Counted from the first letter of the stretch, positions 9,363-18,910 are shown. The stretch: 64,000 bases of DNA from Halostella limicola (GCF_003675875.1 NZ_ML014752.1:166113-230112), one strand, 5' to 3'. Numbers and translations are program-made. The notes: generated from the letters alone by a model not told the origin.

Positions 9363-10259
9363 ATGACCGATAGCACCGACCCGGAGAACAGACTCTTCGA
9401 CTGGTACAGGACCTACATCGGGGAACCCGACGCGCGGACGGACGTCTACCTCGGTTTCGGCCTCTTCTTCGGGGGGATCGCGCTGGGCGTGCTCGCGCTC
9501 GTGCTGTTCTTCTGGGGGAGCCTGGCCGAACCGCGGACCGACCCCTACTTCGCGCGGATCGGCCCGGCCTACACCCTCGGGATGCTCTCGCTCCCGATGG
9601 CCATGATCGGTATCGTGACCCTGCTGCCGGTAGAGAAGAAAGCGCACTACGCCGCGGCCGCGGGCGGCGTCGTCAACCTCGCCGCGGTCGTCTGGTTCAA
9701 CGTCGCGTACCCCGCCGACTGGAACGGCTACGGCGCGGACCAGACGATGGAGGTCGTCTCCGTCTACGCGATTGGCCTGACCGTCGTCGTCGGGTCGACC
9801 GGCGCGGCGCTGGTCGCCCACCAGTTAGCGCAGGCGACGCCGAACCCCAGCGACATCGAGGCCGCGGACGACGGGGAGGACGAGGAGGAGACGATCTCCG
9901 AGGAGCAGATCGAGCAGGACATCGAGAGCGCGATGGAGGGCGTCGACATGTCCTGGGGCGGCGTCGAGAAGCACGAGGGCCGGAAGATCTCCTTCAACAC
10001 TGACACCGACATCGACGCCTCCGCGTTCGACGTCGAGGCGGAGACGGACCGCTCGACGGGCGTCGACGCGCAGGTACAGGGGCTCCGCCAGATGAAAGGC
10101 GGCGACACGAAGACGGCGACCTCCGAGTCGACCGTGGACGACCAGACCGCGAAGCTCAACGAGCTTCGTCAGCAGAAGCGACAGGAGGACGCCGAAGCGG
10201 AGACCGCGGACGGATCCGGGCTGCTGGGACGGCTTCGCAGTATGATCGGCCTGAACTGA
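9363..10259 (+). CDS. Haloarchaeal membrane protein with acidic cytoplasmic tail
   Basis: 298 residues. Four hydrophobic helices between about residues 25 and 155 (FFGGIALGVLALVLFFWG, MLSLPMAMIGIVTLLPV, YAAAAGGVVNLAAVVWF, VSVYAIGLTVVVGSTGAALV). A 140-residue hydrophilic, acidic tail follows with a coiled-coil-like end rich in Q, R and K. I do not recognise a function. It is directly followed on the same strand (80 bp) by an actin-like gene. The tail facing the cytoplasm would be in the right place to touch a cytoskeletal filament; that link is inference. ATG 9363 removes a nonsense-looking N-terminal extension in the open frame. Confidence 0.75.
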   Translation: MTDSTDPENRLFDWYRTYIGEPDARTDVYLGFGLFFGGIALGVLALVLFFWGSLAEPRTDPYFARIGPAYTLGMLSLPMAMIGIVTLLPVEKKAHYAAAAGGVVNLAAVVWFNVAYPADWNGYGADQTMEVVSVYAIGLTVVVGSTGAALVAHQLAQATPNPSDIEAADDGEDEEETISEEQIEQDIESAMEGVDMSWGGVEKHEGRKISFNTDTDIDASAFDVEAETDRSTGVDAQVQGLRQMKGGDTKTATSESTVDDQTAKLNELRQQKRQEDAEAETADGSGLLGRLRSMIGLN

Positions 10260-10308
10260 GATAATCCTACATTATTCCCTGGTAACACTTCTGGAATATA
10301 TCGAGAAG

Positions 10309-10316
10309 ATTTATTA
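10309..10316 (+). promoter_or_regulatory. TATA box of the salactin-like gene
   Basis: ATTTATTA preceded by a purine-rich BRE-like stretch (CGAGAAG), 24-31 bases before the ATG at 10340, so the transcript is expected to be leaderless or nearly so. Confidence 0.6.
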
Positions 10317-10339
10317 CTGGACGGTGGCGTGTCACACTC

Positions 10340-11365
10340 ATGGCTAAAGGCCTAGACGTCGGCACGATGAACATCCTGTCGGCACAACAAGACGGTAGCG
10401 ACACGGTATTCGTTCAGCAGCGTAACTCCTTCGTCGAGATCGAGTACTCCGACATGGCGGAGCAGATGCTCTCGCGCAGCGAGGTCCTCCACATCCGGAA
10501 GGACGACACGGTGTACGTCGTCGGCGACGACGCCCTCAACTTCGCGAACATCTTCAACCGGGAGACGCGCCGCCCGATGAAGCACGGCATCCTCTCCAGC
10601 GACGAGCAGTCGGCCATCCCGATGATGAAGCTCATCATCGAGCAGGTCGTCGGCGAGCCCGACCGCCCCAACGAGAAGCTCTACTTCTCGACGCCCGCGG
10701 ACCCGATCGACTCCGACCTCTCGACGCTGTATCACCAGAAGACGATCGAGTCGTTCCTCGACGACATGGGCTACGACGCCGAGCCGATCAACGAGGGGAT
10801 GTCCGTCATCTACTCCGAGCTCGCGGACAACAACTTCACCGGCCTCGGCATCTCCTTCGGCGCGGGCATGACGAACGTCTGTCTCGCGTACTACGCGGTC
10901 CCGGTCATGAAGTTCTCCGTCGCCCGCGGTGGCGACTGGGTCGACGAGCAGGCCGCGCAGGCGACCGGCACCCCCGTCGACAAGGTCACCTCCATCAAGG
11001 AGGACGACTTCGAACTCGACTTCACGACAGACGTCGGCGGCGTCGAGGGCGCGCTCTCCATCTACTACGAGAACCTGCTCGACTACGTCATCGAGAACAT
11101 CGTCCGCGAGGTCGACGAGGAGGACGTCGAGGAGGGCCTCGACGTGCCCGTCGTCGTCACCGGCGGTACCTCCAGCCCCGACGGCTTCGAGGCGCTGTTC
11201 CGGGACCACCTCGAGGACGCGAACATCCCGTTCTCGATCAGCGGCGTGAGCCACGCATCCGAACCCCTGTACAGCGTCGCGCGCGGTGGCCTCGTCGCCG
11301 CCCGGTCCGACGAGGAAGACCCCGACGCGGGCTCTCAGGAAGCCGAAGCGGCCGCCGACGAGTAA
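10340..11365 (+). CDS. Actin-like filament ATPase, salactin type
   Basis: 341 residues with the actin/Hsp70 nucleotide fold: phosphate-1 loop [10 protein letters not shown] (residues 6-15), phosphate-2 loop [14 protein letters not shown] (near 175) and adenosine motif [12 protein letters not shown] (near 272). It resembles salactin, a dynamically unstable actin homologue described in Halobacterium that assembles filaments from the cell poles and aids DNA partition at low phosphate; orthology is inferred from overall character, not searched. It lies behind a membrane protein gene and has its own TATA box. There is an acidic C-terminal tail of about 20 residues. MreB or MamK-like alternatives are less likely in this lineage. 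Confidence 0.75.
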   Translation: MAKGLDVGTMNILSAQQDGSDTVFVQQRNSFVEIEYSDMAEQMLSRSEVLHIRKDDTVYVVGDDALNFANIFNRETRRPMKHGILSSDEQSAIPMMKLIIEQVVGEPDRPNEKLYFSTPADPIDSDLSTLYHQKTIESFLDDMGYDAEPINEGMSVIYSELADNNFTGLGISFGAGMTNVCLAYYAVPVMKFSVARGGDWVDEQAAQATGTPVDKVTSIKEDDFELDFTTDVGGVEGALSIYYENLLDYVIENIVREVDEEDVEEGLDVPVVVTGGTSSPDGFEALFRDHLEDANIPFSISGVSHASEPLYSVARGGLVAARSDEEDPDAGSQEAEAAADE

Positions 11366-11440
11366 CGACCCCCGTTCTCCCCGTTTTTCGCACCGCCGTC
11401 GACGCGGCTCCCGCCGACGATCACCGGTCGGTGCCTCTCG

Positions 11441-12085
11441 TCACGTCGTCTCGGCGTAGGTCCGGATCACGGCAGCCTCAGCCTTTCGCACGAGTTCGCC
11501 GGCCGTGCTCGTCGAACAGTCGAGCGCGTCCGCGACGTCCGCGAGGGAGCCATCCCGCGGCACGTTGTAGTAACCGGCGGACACCGCCGCTTCGAGCGCC
11601 GCGCGTTGCCGGTCGGTGAGCCGCGACGGCGATCGCTCGCGCTCGAACTCGCGGACCCGCTCGATGGTGAGCGCGCCGATCTCGGCGAGGTCGTCGTGGA
11701 ACGCGCTGAGCGACGCCGCTTCGCCGACCGCCTCGAACGCCACCGCGCCGGATGAGCGGAAGACGACGGGCGGGAGGAATATCACGTCCGCGCCGGCGAC
11801 CGCTTCGAGGATCGGGGCCGCGAACTCGTAGTCGTCCTGCGAGAGGAACGCGTAGATGCCGTCGGCGTCCCGGACGAAGTTCGCCGTGACGAGCGAGTCG
11901 ACGGCGCCGACGACCCGCTCGGTCGCGTCCCGGTCGCCGTCGCACCACAACAGCGTCGTCGCGTCGGCAGTCGGACTCCACATGAGCAACTCGGCGCGCG
12001 AGACCGCGTCGTCTTCCGTCACCCGCCGGTGGAGCGGGTGAGTGAGTCGGTCGGGGTAGGTGACCGAGAACCGGATGCGTTTCAT
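11441..12085 (-). CDS. Bat-type HTH_10 transcriptional regulator
   Basis: 214 residues. The C-terminal 55 residues are the HTH_10 domain of bacterio-opsin-activator-like regulators (LTDRQRAALEAAVSAGYYNV, then a helix-turn-helix over SLADVADALDCSTSTAGELV). The N-terminal 150 residues correspond to the poorly characterised sensor part found in this family and carry no PAS or GAF signature that I can see. It is a probable DNA-binding regulator; the target genes are unknown. ATG 12085 is chosen because MKRIRFSVTYP begins the conserved part. It is co-oriented with the downstream neighbourhood and 128 bp from the hydrolase gene. Confidence 0.82.
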   Translation of the reverse strand: MKRIRFSVTYPDRLTHPLHRRVTEDDAVSRAELLMWSPTADATTLLWCDGDRDATERVVGAVDSLVTANFVRDADGIYAFLSQDDYEFAAPILEAVAGADVIFLPPVVFRSSGAVAFEAVGEAASLSAFHDDLAEIGALTIERVREFERERSPSRLTDRQRAALEAAVSAGYYNVPRDGSLADVADALDCSTSTAGELVRKAEAAVIRTYAETT

Positions 12086-12213
12086 GCCGCCTTCGAGAGA
12101 GGATCGTCCAGCCCGCATATCAATCACAGTGATCGCGCCGGCTGGCCGTCCGGGGCGGCAGTCGTCGCCGTAGTTGCGCCTCCACGGGATCGCTCGATCG
12201 GTTCCGAGATAGG

Positions 12214-13110
12214 TCAGGCACCGCGGCCGTGTGCGTCCAGTACGTCAGGGGCACACTGCAGCAGCGTGCCCAGGTGGTCCGCGTCGTCGAGCACGGCGAG
12301 CCGGGCGGTCGGTATCCGCGACGCGAGCCGTCTCGCGCCCTCGACGGGCACGTTCGTGTCGTTCTCGCCGTGCCAGACGCCGACAGCAGTGTCGAGGTCG
12401 TCGTAGTCGATCCCCCAGTCCGCCGCGGTGAGACGGAGTTCGGTGACGGCCCCGCCGCCGCGTCCGGCGAACGCCTCGACGAGATCCGCCTTCACGACCG
12501 CCGCGGCGTCGTCGGGGATCGGTTCTTCCGACGCCGCGTACTGGCCGACGACGAACGACGGGTCGGCGCGGGCGGCGACCCACGCCTGCACGCGGAAAAG
12601 ACCCTGAAGCACGGAGGGGATCTTCGTCGCCATCTCGCTCAGGAGACGCTGTACCGTCGGGGTGCGTTCGCTCGCCTCGGGCGGGGTCGCGCCGGAGACG
12701 AGGTCGACCCGGGGGATCCTGTCCGGATGCGCGGCCGCCGCCGCGAGCGCGTGCGGCGCCCCGCCGGAGAACGCGACGATCCCGGCCGTCTCGATGCCGG
12801 CGTCGTCGAGCACCGCGGTGACGAACGCCCCGGCGTCGCGGACGGACCGATCGGGCCAGGGCTCGGAGCGCCCGTAGCCGGGCCTGTCGATCGCGAGGAG
12901 CCGAACCCCGCTCTCCCGGGCGGCCGCGTCCAGCAACTCGCCGGAGCGGCGCGACCCGGGCGTGCCGTGGAGAAACACCGCGGGCGTCCCGTCCGGGCGG
13001 CCGTACTCGGCGTACGCGAGCCGTCGGTCGCCGTCTCGGTGAACCGTCACCGTTCGGATCTCGTCTCGTCCGCCGTCGTCGGGCGCCGGATCGGGTGTCG
13101 CCGTTGCCAT
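12214..13110 (-). CDS. Alpha/beta-hydrolase
   Basis: 298 residues with the alpha/beta-hydrolase signatures: oxyanion segment FLHGTPGSRRS (near residue 47), nucleophile elbow AFSGGAPHA with the serine near residue 115, catalytic acid in HGENDTNVP (near 250) and histidine in DADHLGT (near 280). The G-x-S-x-G elbow is altered to F-S-G-G, which occurs in some epoxide-hydrolase-like members. The substrate cannot be predicted. A TATA-like ATATATA lies at about 13163 on this strand. A helical cap domain occupies about residues 150-235. Confidence 0.82.
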   Translation of the reverse strand: MATATPDPAPDDGGRDEIRTVTVHRDGDRRLAYAEYGRPDGTPAVFLHGTPGSRRSGELLDAAARESGVRLLAIDRPGYGRSEPWPDRSVRDAGAFVTAVLDDAGIETAGIVAFSGGAPHALAAAAAHPDRIPRVDLVSGATPPEASERTPTVQRLLSEMATKIPSVLQGLFRVQAWVAARADPSFVVGQYAASEEPIPDDAAAVVKADLVEAFAGRGGGAVTELRLTAADWGIDYDDLDTAVGVWHGENDTNVPVEGARRLASRIPTARLAVLDDADHLGTLLQCAPDVLDAHGRGA

Positions 13111-13329
13111 CGTGTGTACGTATCGTTCGGGGTCGGAGTCGGTGGTGCCGGAAGCGTCCGGCAGTATATATGGCTCGGTTCGTCGGCGTCGGGCGGCGCC
13201 CGGCGGCCGCCGACCCGACTCGACCCGGCTCTCGGCCCGCGTTCGAAGTCCCGTCGCTATCGGCTCCCCGGCTCCCGGCCAGTGGGCGCGAGGCCCGTTC
13301 GACGCTCGCGGAGAGGTGCTACTCGGCGG

Positions 13330-13506
13330 CTACTCGGCGTGTTTCTCCTCGAAGCGGCGCAGCGCCTCCTGCCATGACTCGAACTCGACGGGCTCGCTCT
13401 CGTGTTCGACCGAGACGCCGACGTAGCCGCAGCGCTCGCAGACCTCCGCCTCGCGGTCCCCGAGCGCGTACGTTTCGAGCGTCGTTTCGCAGCGTGGACA
13501 GTCCAT
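13330..13506 (-). CDS. Small zinc-ribbon protein
   Basis: 58 residues. One zinc ribbon, CPRC at residues 3-6 and CERC at 23-26, followed by an acidic helical tail (ESWQEALRRFEEKHAE). Single-domain zinc microproteins of this size are common in haloarchaea and often regulatory, but their partners are mostly unknown. The frame uses normal codons and starts with ATG. It stands alone, 223 bp upstream of the hydrolase start on the same strand. Confidence 0.8.
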   Translation of the reverse strand: MDCPRCETTLETYALGDREAEVCERCGYVGVSVEHESEPVEFESWQEALRRFEEKHAE

Positions 13507-13640
13507 GCTGGTTCCTGATACGGTGCGTCACTAATAATCCCTCGCTTGAGCAACTATTCACGGGTTTTCGGCCGTCACGTCCCTCGCGACGAGGATACTC
13601 CGGGGTCGTCCGACGACATCAGTATTACTTCTGCGTATTC

Positions 13641-13654
13641 ACAAAAGTTTTTGT
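13641..13654. promoter_or_regulatory. AT-rich palindrome at the promoter of the 13681 gene
   Basis: ACAAAA-GT-TTTTGT, perfect 6-bp arms, sits 27-40 bases before the ATG at 13681, exactly where the TATA box belongs. It is flanked by the outer pair TGCG/CGCG-like bases. It could be a promoter with a repressor site superimposed (inference). Confidence 0.4.
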
Positions 13655-13680
13655 ATGCGCGGAAGATATGGTGAGGTACA

Positions 13681-14079
13681 ATGAGTACGACGCCGACCCC
13701 GGACGTGGACCGCACCGTCGAAAGCTGCCAGCGGGCGGACGTCACCCCCGTTCACATCGACGCCGACGCGCTCGACTCGACCGCGCCCGAGTACCTCCGC
13801 GACCTGAAGCACGAACTCGCCGAGGAGAACTACCAGCCCGCCGGCCTGACGGTCGACGCCTGCTTCGACGAGGACTGCTCGCTCGCCACGCAGGAGGAGA
13901 TAGACCGCGTCCGCGGGTACGTCCGCGCCGCCTCCTTCCTCGGGGCCGCCCGCCTCACCGTCCGCTTCGACGACGTGGCGAACGAGGCGAAGGTCCGGCC
14001 CGCCATCGCCGCCTGCGCCGAGCGCGCCCGACGGGAAGGCGTGACGCTCGAACTCGACGCGCCGATCACGCTCGACTGA
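13681..14079 (+). CDS. Uncharacterised haloarchaeal protein upstream of METTL5-like gene
   Basis: 132 residues, acidic, alpha/beta, no known motif. It has two close cysteines (CFDEDC, near residue 60-65) and helices EEIDRVRGYVRAASFLGAAR and KVRPAIAACAERARREG. It ends with TGA immediately followed by the ATG of the methylase gene (stop 14077-14079, start 14080), so the two are co-translated and probably functionally linked. No signal or membrane segment. I do not know its function. Confidence 0.75.
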   Translation: MSTTPTPDVDRTVESCQRADVTPVHIDADALDSTAPEYLRDLKHELAEENYQPAGLTVDACFDEDCSLATQEEIDRVRGYVRAASFLGAARLTVRFDDVANEAKVRPAIAACAERARREGVTLELDAPITLD

Positions 14080-14700
14080 ATGAGCACGCGGAGCGCACTG
14101 GCGCGCCAGCTCGGCGTTGTCGCCGGCTTCGACGACCCCGACGCGAGCCTCGAACAGTACCGCACGCCGCCGGGGCTGGCCGCGTACCTCGTCCACATCG
14201 CGGACATGCGAGACGACATCGAAGGGCGGACAGTCGTCGACCTCGGCACGGGGACCGGGATGCTCGCGCTCGCGGCGACGCTCCGGGGTCCGGACCGGGT
14301 GGTCGGCGTCGACCTCGACCGCGGCCCCCTGCTCACCGCCCGCGCCAACGAGCGCCGCGTCGCCTCCTCCGCGGATGTCGAGTGGGTGCAGGGCGACGCG
14401 ACGGCGCTGCCGCTGTCCGTCGAGGACGCGACCGTCGTGATGAACCCGCCGTTCGGCGCACAGCGCGGGAACGAACACGCCGACCGCGCCTTCCTCGAAA
14501 CCGCCGCCGAGGTCGCTGCGGTGTCGTACTCGATCCACAACGAGGGCAGCAGGGACTTCGTCGAGTCGTTCGCCGCCGACAACGGCGGCGAAGTGACCGG
14601 CGCCTATCGGGCGGAACTGGACATCGACCGGCAGTTCGACTTCCACGAGGCCGACCGGGAGACGATCCAGTCGGAGGCGTTCCGCATCGTCTGGTCCTGA
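14080..14700 (+). CDS. METTL5-family methyltransferase
   Basis: 206 residues. SAM-binding motif I DLGTGTGMLAL (near residue 53), acidic motif II GVDLD, and catalytic motif IV NPPFG (near 126), the NPPF signature of N6-adenine methylases. METTL5-like archaeal proteins match the eukaryotic enzyme that methylates one adenosine of small-subunit rRNA. An RNA substrate is therefore likely, but DNA cannot be excluded. It follows the uncharacterised 13681 gene with no spacing. It is full length with no oddities. Confidence 0.85.
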   Translation: MSTRSALARQLGVVAGFDDPDASLEQYRTPPGLAAYLVHIADMRDDIEGRTVVDLGTGTGMLALAATLRGPDRVVGVDLDRGPLLTARANERRVASSADVEWVQGDATALPLSVEDATVVMNPPFGAQRGNEHADRAFLETAAEVAAVSYSIHNEGSRDFVESFAADNGGEVTGAYRAELDIDRQFDFHEADRETIQSEAFRIVWS

Positions 14701-14715
14701 CTCTCGCCGGCGTTC

Positions 14716-16353
14716 TCAGCGGTACCGCTCCTTCTCCGCGACGCGGACGCGAGTGCCGTCGGCGACCGCGTACAGCGCGTCGTCGCGGCGCTCGATCCGC
14801 AGGTCGTCCAGCGCGACCGACTCGTTCTCCGCCGGGAGCGCCCGCTCGGCGACGGTGCGGTTCGCCTCGGTCGCGCGGAGCGTGAACCCGCCGCCCTCGC
14901 GCGCGACGACGCTCACGTTCTTGCCACGGACCCGCGGCTCCGCGGTCGCCGGCGAGGAGTTGTACACGTGGCGCGGCCGCTCGCCCTCCGCGCGGAGCCA
15001 GACCTGGTACGCGGCGTCGCCGCCGGTCGCCTCCCAGCCGGTCCGGCGGACCTCGACCGACGTCGCCCGGTCGATTCCGCCGACCCGAACCGTCGCGGAC
15101 CCGCTGTACGCGAGTCGCTGTTTCGACACCGCCCGCGTCCAGATGTGGCGGTCCCGGTTGACGACGATGACGCCGCTCGTGCGGACGTCCGTGTCCTCGC
15201 CGAACACGGAGACGTCGAACGCGGGGATCATCCGGTTGCGGACGTCCTCGGCGTACGTGACGGTGTAGCCGTCGACGGCGACCGACCGGTCCGCGGGGGG
15301 CGTCCCGTCGCCGGCCACAGTCAGCGAGTTGACCGGGATGGCCGGCCCAGCGATCGCCGCCAGCGCCACGACGAGGACGACGGCGGCCGCTTGCCGGCGA
15401 GACGCGCCGCCGAGGGCCGGGAGCGAGCGCTCCGACGCCGTTACCGCGAGGGTGACGACCGCCGCGAGCGCCGCGACCAGCGCCAGGCCGACCCCCTGAT
15501 AGAGGACGTACTCGCCGTTGCCGCGGAACCAGTACACCGCCCACAGCCCCTGCGCGACGGCGAACGCGAGGACGGCGAACCACACCCGCACTCCGCCCGG
15601 CGTCCGGTCGCGTCGGTGGGCCACCGCGACGCCGAGGAGAACCCCGATCAGCAGGCCGAGCGCGTGGCCCTGGATCGCGATCTCCGCCCACCACGGCGGC
15701 CCCGGCGGTGACCCGGACGTGCCGGCGGTGACGACCGGCGAGAGAACGACGCGGTACGTCCGGGTGAGGACCGACTGGACGCCCAGCGCCGCGACGACCG
15801 TCGTCAGGGGGTAGTGGACGAGCGCGAAGCCGGCGAACGCGAAGACGACCCCGGAGAAGCCGATGACCGGCCCGATGGCGAACAGTCCCGTGAGCAGGCC
15901 GACGCCGATGACAGCCCCCGGGAAGACGGCGAACGCGCGGACGTAGGGGTTCGTCCGCCACGACGAGAACGACTTGCTCCCCCGTTCGCTCGGGTAGTGG
16001 CCCCACGCGAACTCGACGATCGGCGCGAGCACGAGCGTCCCGGTGAGGTTGCCGAGCAGGTGGCTCGGGCCGCCGTGGGAGAACGCCGCGGTGACGATCC
16101 CGACGGGGTAGAGGTACGACCACGCCCGGAACGGGAGGGTGACGGGGTCGTTCCAGTGGACGAGGCCGCGCTGGACGAACAGATACACCGCGAGGACGAC
16201 GCCGACGGAGACGAGCGTCCCCCAGGGGACGCCGAGGAGGAAGCGCGTCCGCAGTCGCCGCCCCCACGCCTCGCGGGAGCGGTCCGCGTACCAGGCGACG
16301 GCGAGCGAGACCAGCAGGGCACCGACGACTCCGGCGGCGTACGCCAGCGACAT
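14716..16353 (-). CDS. Rhomboid intramembrane serine protease fused to an extracytoplasmic domain
   Basis: 545 residues. The N-terminal ~330 residues hold the rhomboid core: HLLGNLTGT (oxyanion Asn/His region, near residue 97), the catalytic serine in [12 protein letters not shown] (near 172) and the catalytic histidine in [10 protein letters not shown] (near 235), plus three or more extra helices. After the last helix (about 330-345) comes a 200-residue hydrophilic, beta-rich domain with several N-x-S/T sites, predicted outside the cell. Rhomboids usually lack such a domain at the C-terminus. The gene is convergent with the METTL5-like gene and divergent from rpoL. Confidence 0.85.
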   Translation of the reverse strand: MSLAYAAGVVGALLVSLAVAWYADRSREAWGRRLRTRFLLGVPWGTLVSVGVVLAVYLFVQRGLVHWNDPVTLPFRAWSYLYPVGIVTAAFSHGGPSHLLGNLTGTLVLAPIVEFAWGHYPSERGSKSFSSWRTNPYVRAFAVFPGAVIGVGLLTGLFAIGPVIGFSGVVFAFAGFALVHYPLTTVVAALGVQSVLTRTYRVVLSPVVTAGTSGSPPGPPWWAEIAIQGHALGLLIGVLLGVAVAHRRDRTPGGVRVWFAVLAFAVAQGLWAVYWFRGNGEYVLYQGVGLALVAALAAVVTLAVTASERSLPALGGASRRQAAAVVLVVALAAIAGPAIPVNSLTVAGDGTPPADRSVAVDGYTVTYAEDVRNRMIPAFDVSVFGEDTDVRTSGVIVVNRDRHIWTRAVSKQRLAYSGSATVRVGGIDRATSVEVRRTGWEATGGDAAYQVWLRAEGERPRHVYNSSPATAEPRVRGKNVSVVAREGGGFTLRATEANRTVAERALPAENESVALDDLRIERRDDALYAVADGTRVRVAEKERYR

Positions 16354-16442
16354 ATCGGAGGACAGGGACGCCGCTGATATATTCCTTGATGCTCGCGTTC
16401 GGGTTCGTAAACTACAAACGGCGCTCGGCGGAACGTTCGGGT

Positions 16443-16727
16443 ATGGAACTACGCGTCATCGACAACACCGAGGACGAACTCGCCATCGAGATCGGCGGGG
16501 AGGACCACACCTTCATGAACGTCCTCAAGGGCGCGCTGCTGGAGACCGACGGGGTCACCGCGGCGACCTACGACGTGAACCCCGAGCAGTCCGGCGGCCA
16601 GACCGAACCGATCCTCACGGTCAAGACCGAGGCGGGCACGGACCCCCTCGACGCGCTGGAGGAAGGCGCGACGCGCGTGACCGAGAAGACGACCTCCTTC
16701 CGCGAGGCGTTCGAGAGCGCGGCCTAA
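16443..16727 (+). CDS. rpo11: DNA-directed RNA polymerase subunit L (Rpo11)
   Basis: 94 residues matching archaeal RpoL/Rpo11, partner of Rpo3 in the assembly platform of RNA polymerase (homologous to Rpb11 and the alpha N-terminal domain). The diagnostic segment [15 protein letters not shown] (residues 20-34) is clear. ATG 16443 is chosen over an upstream in-frame ATG at 16386 because family members begin MELRV or similar. Its stop overlaps the stop of the convergent CAP-domain gene by four bases. Confidence 0.95.
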   Translation: MELRVIDNTEDELAIEIGGEDHTFMNVLKGALLETDGVTAATYDVNPEQSGGQTEPILTVKTEAGTDPLDALEEGATRVTEKTTSFREAFESAA

Positions 16728-17557
16728 CAGACCGTCACCATCACGAAGACGTCCCCGTCCGGCGCGACGTGGACGTCGGTACCGATCTCTCGGTGACCGT
16801 CCGAAAGGAGTCTGCTGCCGAAGCTCGGGTCGCCGACGTACGCCCGCACGACCGCGGCCGATAGCTCGTTCTCGTCGTACGTCCGGATCGCTCGCTCGTC
16901 GCCGTCGGTCTGCACGACGTACGGCGCTCCGGCGGGGGTGCGCGAACAGGAGTACCCGACCGACTCGAACGAGTCCCGCAGGTCCTCGTCGGGCGCGTCC
17001 TCGCCGTACTGTCGCTTCACCCGTATCTGATTGTAGCGCTCGGCAACGGCGTCTAGCTCCTCGTCGGTCCGCAGGTCGGCGACGCCGGCGTCCGCGCGGC
17101 GCTCGTTGACGCCCTCGACGATCCCCCGCTCGACGGCCGAGAGGTTCCGCCCGTCGGCCGACTCCGCCTCGCCGGGGACGTCGCCCAGGTCGTCGCCGCC
17201 CAGCCCCGGCACGGGGATCACCCCCGCCGCGACCAGCGCGACGACGGTGACCAGGGCGACGCTCGCGGCGATGTACTCCTTGCCCAGGTCGAAGTAGCTC
17301 CCCGTTTCCAGTTCGGTCTCGTCGAACCGCTGCTCGCGTTTCTCGAGGTGCATGTGCCCGCACCGGCTGCACGGCGGGGAGTTCTTCGGGTGGCTCCGAC
17401 CGCACTCTTCGCAGTCCCAGACGTAGGTGGTGCCGGTGTCGACGGTGCCCGTGCTCTGGCGGACGACCGCTTCTTCGAACTTCCCGTGCCCGCAGTTGTC
17501 GCAGGGCGGGTCGTTCTCCTCGTGGGGTTTCCCGCACCACTCGCAGCGCCACTCCAT
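16724..17557 (-). CDS. Membrane protein with two zinc ribbons and a CAP/SCP-like domain
   Basis: 277 residues. Residues 1-75 carry two zinc ribbons of the same design ([14 protein letters not shown] and [14 protein letters not shown]), probably cytoplasmic. A single helix follows (about 95-118), then a CAP/SCP (PR-1-like) domain to the end ([14 protein letters not shown] onward, closing in VFVMVTVC). In canonical CAP domains a histidine pair lines the cleft; here the first position appears to be tyrosine (AERYNQIR), so the metal site may be lost. The role is unknown. ATG 17557 places the first CxxC at residue 4. Confidence 0.75.
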   Translation of the reverse strand: MEWRCEWCGKPHEENDPPCDNCGHGKFEEAVVRQSTGTVDTGTTYVWDCEECGRSHPKNSPPCSRCGHMHLEKREQRFDETELETGSYFDLGKEYIAASVALVTVVALVAAGVIPVPGLGGDDLGDVPGEAESADGRNLSAVERGIVEGVNERRADAGVADLRTDEELDAVAERYNQIRVKRQYGEDAPDEDLRDSFESVGYSCSRTPAGAPYVVQTDGDERAIRTYDENELSAAVVRAYVGDPSFGSRLLSDGHREIGTDVHVAPDGDVFVMVTVC

Positions 17558-17679
17558 TCGTGAGAACCTTCGGAGGGGTGAAGAAAAACCTGTCGACAAC
17601 GGGAACGGCCGGGGACGTTGGCCGTCGCTACCCTTCCGAAAAGCAAAACCGCCGGGGGTCCGTCGGTCCCGGAACCGTA

Positions 17680-17850
17680 CTACACGTCTCGGATGTTCGA
17701 CCGGATGTTCTGGGTAGTCTCGTCGTCGAGATCCATGTCGGGGTGTTCGCTCTGCGCGTGTTCTTGGGCCTGGGCCATCACCTCTTGCTCGCTCTCGCCT
17801 TCGATAGTCGCGTCGCAGCCGTCGACCATGCAGTCAAGTCTCTTCGTCAT
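17680..17850 (-). CDS. DUF1059 small protein
   Basis: 56 residues, matching the DUF1059 family: N-terminal CMVDGCDATIEGES with two cysteines five apart and the H-rich helix QEHAQSEHPDMD. It is widespread in prokaryotes; function unknown, probably metal-binding. Start ATG 17850, with a TATA-like sequence about 25 bases upstream (AACACGTATAAT region read on the other strand). It is located between the CAP-domain gene and hisF, all on the minus strand. Confidence 0.85.
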   Translation of the reverse strand: MTKRLDCMVDGCDATIEGESEQEVMAQAQEHAQSEHPDMDLDDETTQNIRSNIRDV

Positions 17851-17939
17851 ACTACGTATGTAGGACGTTAACACGTATAATGGTGGGGGACCGCCTCTCC
17901 GAACGACGACGGGGAGAGCAGGAACGGGCTCTGGCCGAC

Positions 17940-18752
17940 CTACAGCCGGACCGGTACGTCGCGCTCGTCGAGGTACTCCTTGACCTCCCTGATAGAGTAC
18001 TCGTCGAAGTGGAAGATGGAGGCGGCGAGCGCGGCGTCCGCGCCGGCCTCGGTGAACACCTCGTAGGCGTCCTCGGGGCCGCCGCAGCCAGAGGAGGCGA
18101 TGACCGGCGTCGAGACGGCGTCGCAGACGCCCTTCGTCAGCGGGATGTCGTACCCCTCCTCGGTGCCGTCGGCGTCGATGGAGTTGACGAACAGCTCGCC
18201 CGCGCCGCGGGCCTCGGCTTCCTTCGCCCACTCGATCACGTCCACGCCGGTGCCCTCGCGGCCGCCCTTGACGGTGCACTCGAACCAGCAGGACTCGCCG
18301 TCGATCTGCGCGTAGTGCTCGCCCTGCTCGTCGAAGCGGCGCTGCGCGTCGACGCTGATGACGATGCACTGGCTGCCGAACGCCTCCGCGCCCTCCGTGA
18401 TCAGTTCGGGGCGCTCCAGCGCGCCGGTGTTGATCGAGACCTTGTCCGCGCCGGCGCGGAGCGTCTCCTTGATATCGTCGCGCGTGCGGATGCCGCCGCC
18501 GACCGTGAGCGGGATGAACACCTCGTCGGCCACGTCCTCGACGACGCCGAGCATCGTCTCGCGGCCGTCCGCGGAGGCGGTGATGTCGAGGAAAACGAAC
18601 TCGTCGGCCCCGGCCTCGTTGTACAGTTTCGCCATCTCCACGGGGTCGCCCGTGTATCGCAGGTTCTCGAAGTTGACCCCCGTGTACACCGCCGCGTTCC
18701 CGTCCTCGTCTAAGTCCACGTCGATGCAGGGGATGACTCGCTTCGTCAGCAT
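17940..18752 (-). CDS. hisF: Imidazole glycerol phosphate synthase cyclase subunit
   Basis: 270-residue (beta/alpha)8 barrel that, with HisH, converts PRFAR and glutamine-derived ammonia to imidazole glycerol phosphate and AICAR in histidine synthesis. The catalytic aspartates are in place: CIDVD (residues 9-13) and ISVDAQ (near 133). Phosphate-binding VGGGIRTRDD and SSGCGGPED are also clear. It is full length. The partner hisH is not in the window; a divergent HisG-like gene and hisC lie 11 and 37 kb away, so his genes are scattered as usual in haloarchaea. Confidence 0.96.
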   Translation of the reverse strand: MLTKRVIPCIDVDLDEDGNAAVYTGVNFENLRYTGDPVEMAKLYNEAGADEFVFLDITASADGRETMLGVVEDVADEVFIPLTVGGGIRTRDDIKETLRAGADKVSINTGALERPELITEGAEAFGSQCIVISVDAQRRFDEQGEHYAQIDGESCWFECTVKGGREGTGVDVIEWAKEAEARGAGELFVNSIDADGTEEGYDIPLTKGVCDAVSTPVIASSGCGGPEDAYEVFTEAGADAALAASIFHFDEYSIREVKEYLDERDVPVRL

Positions 18753-18910
18753 TTACTACCTCACCCTTCGCGCGTGGGGCGTTTGACGGTTTCGACACGG
18801 CCAAGCCCGGCCGCGTCGCGTCGGCGGGCGCCGACCGGGTCGCGACGATCGGTCCGGCGGGACGCCGGGCTTCGGACCGTTTAAGGGCCGCCCGAAACAA
18901 CTCGCCGGGT

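Noticed and set aside
17880-18713. 277-residue plus-strand frame over hisF
   Set aside because: Antisense shadow of hisF.
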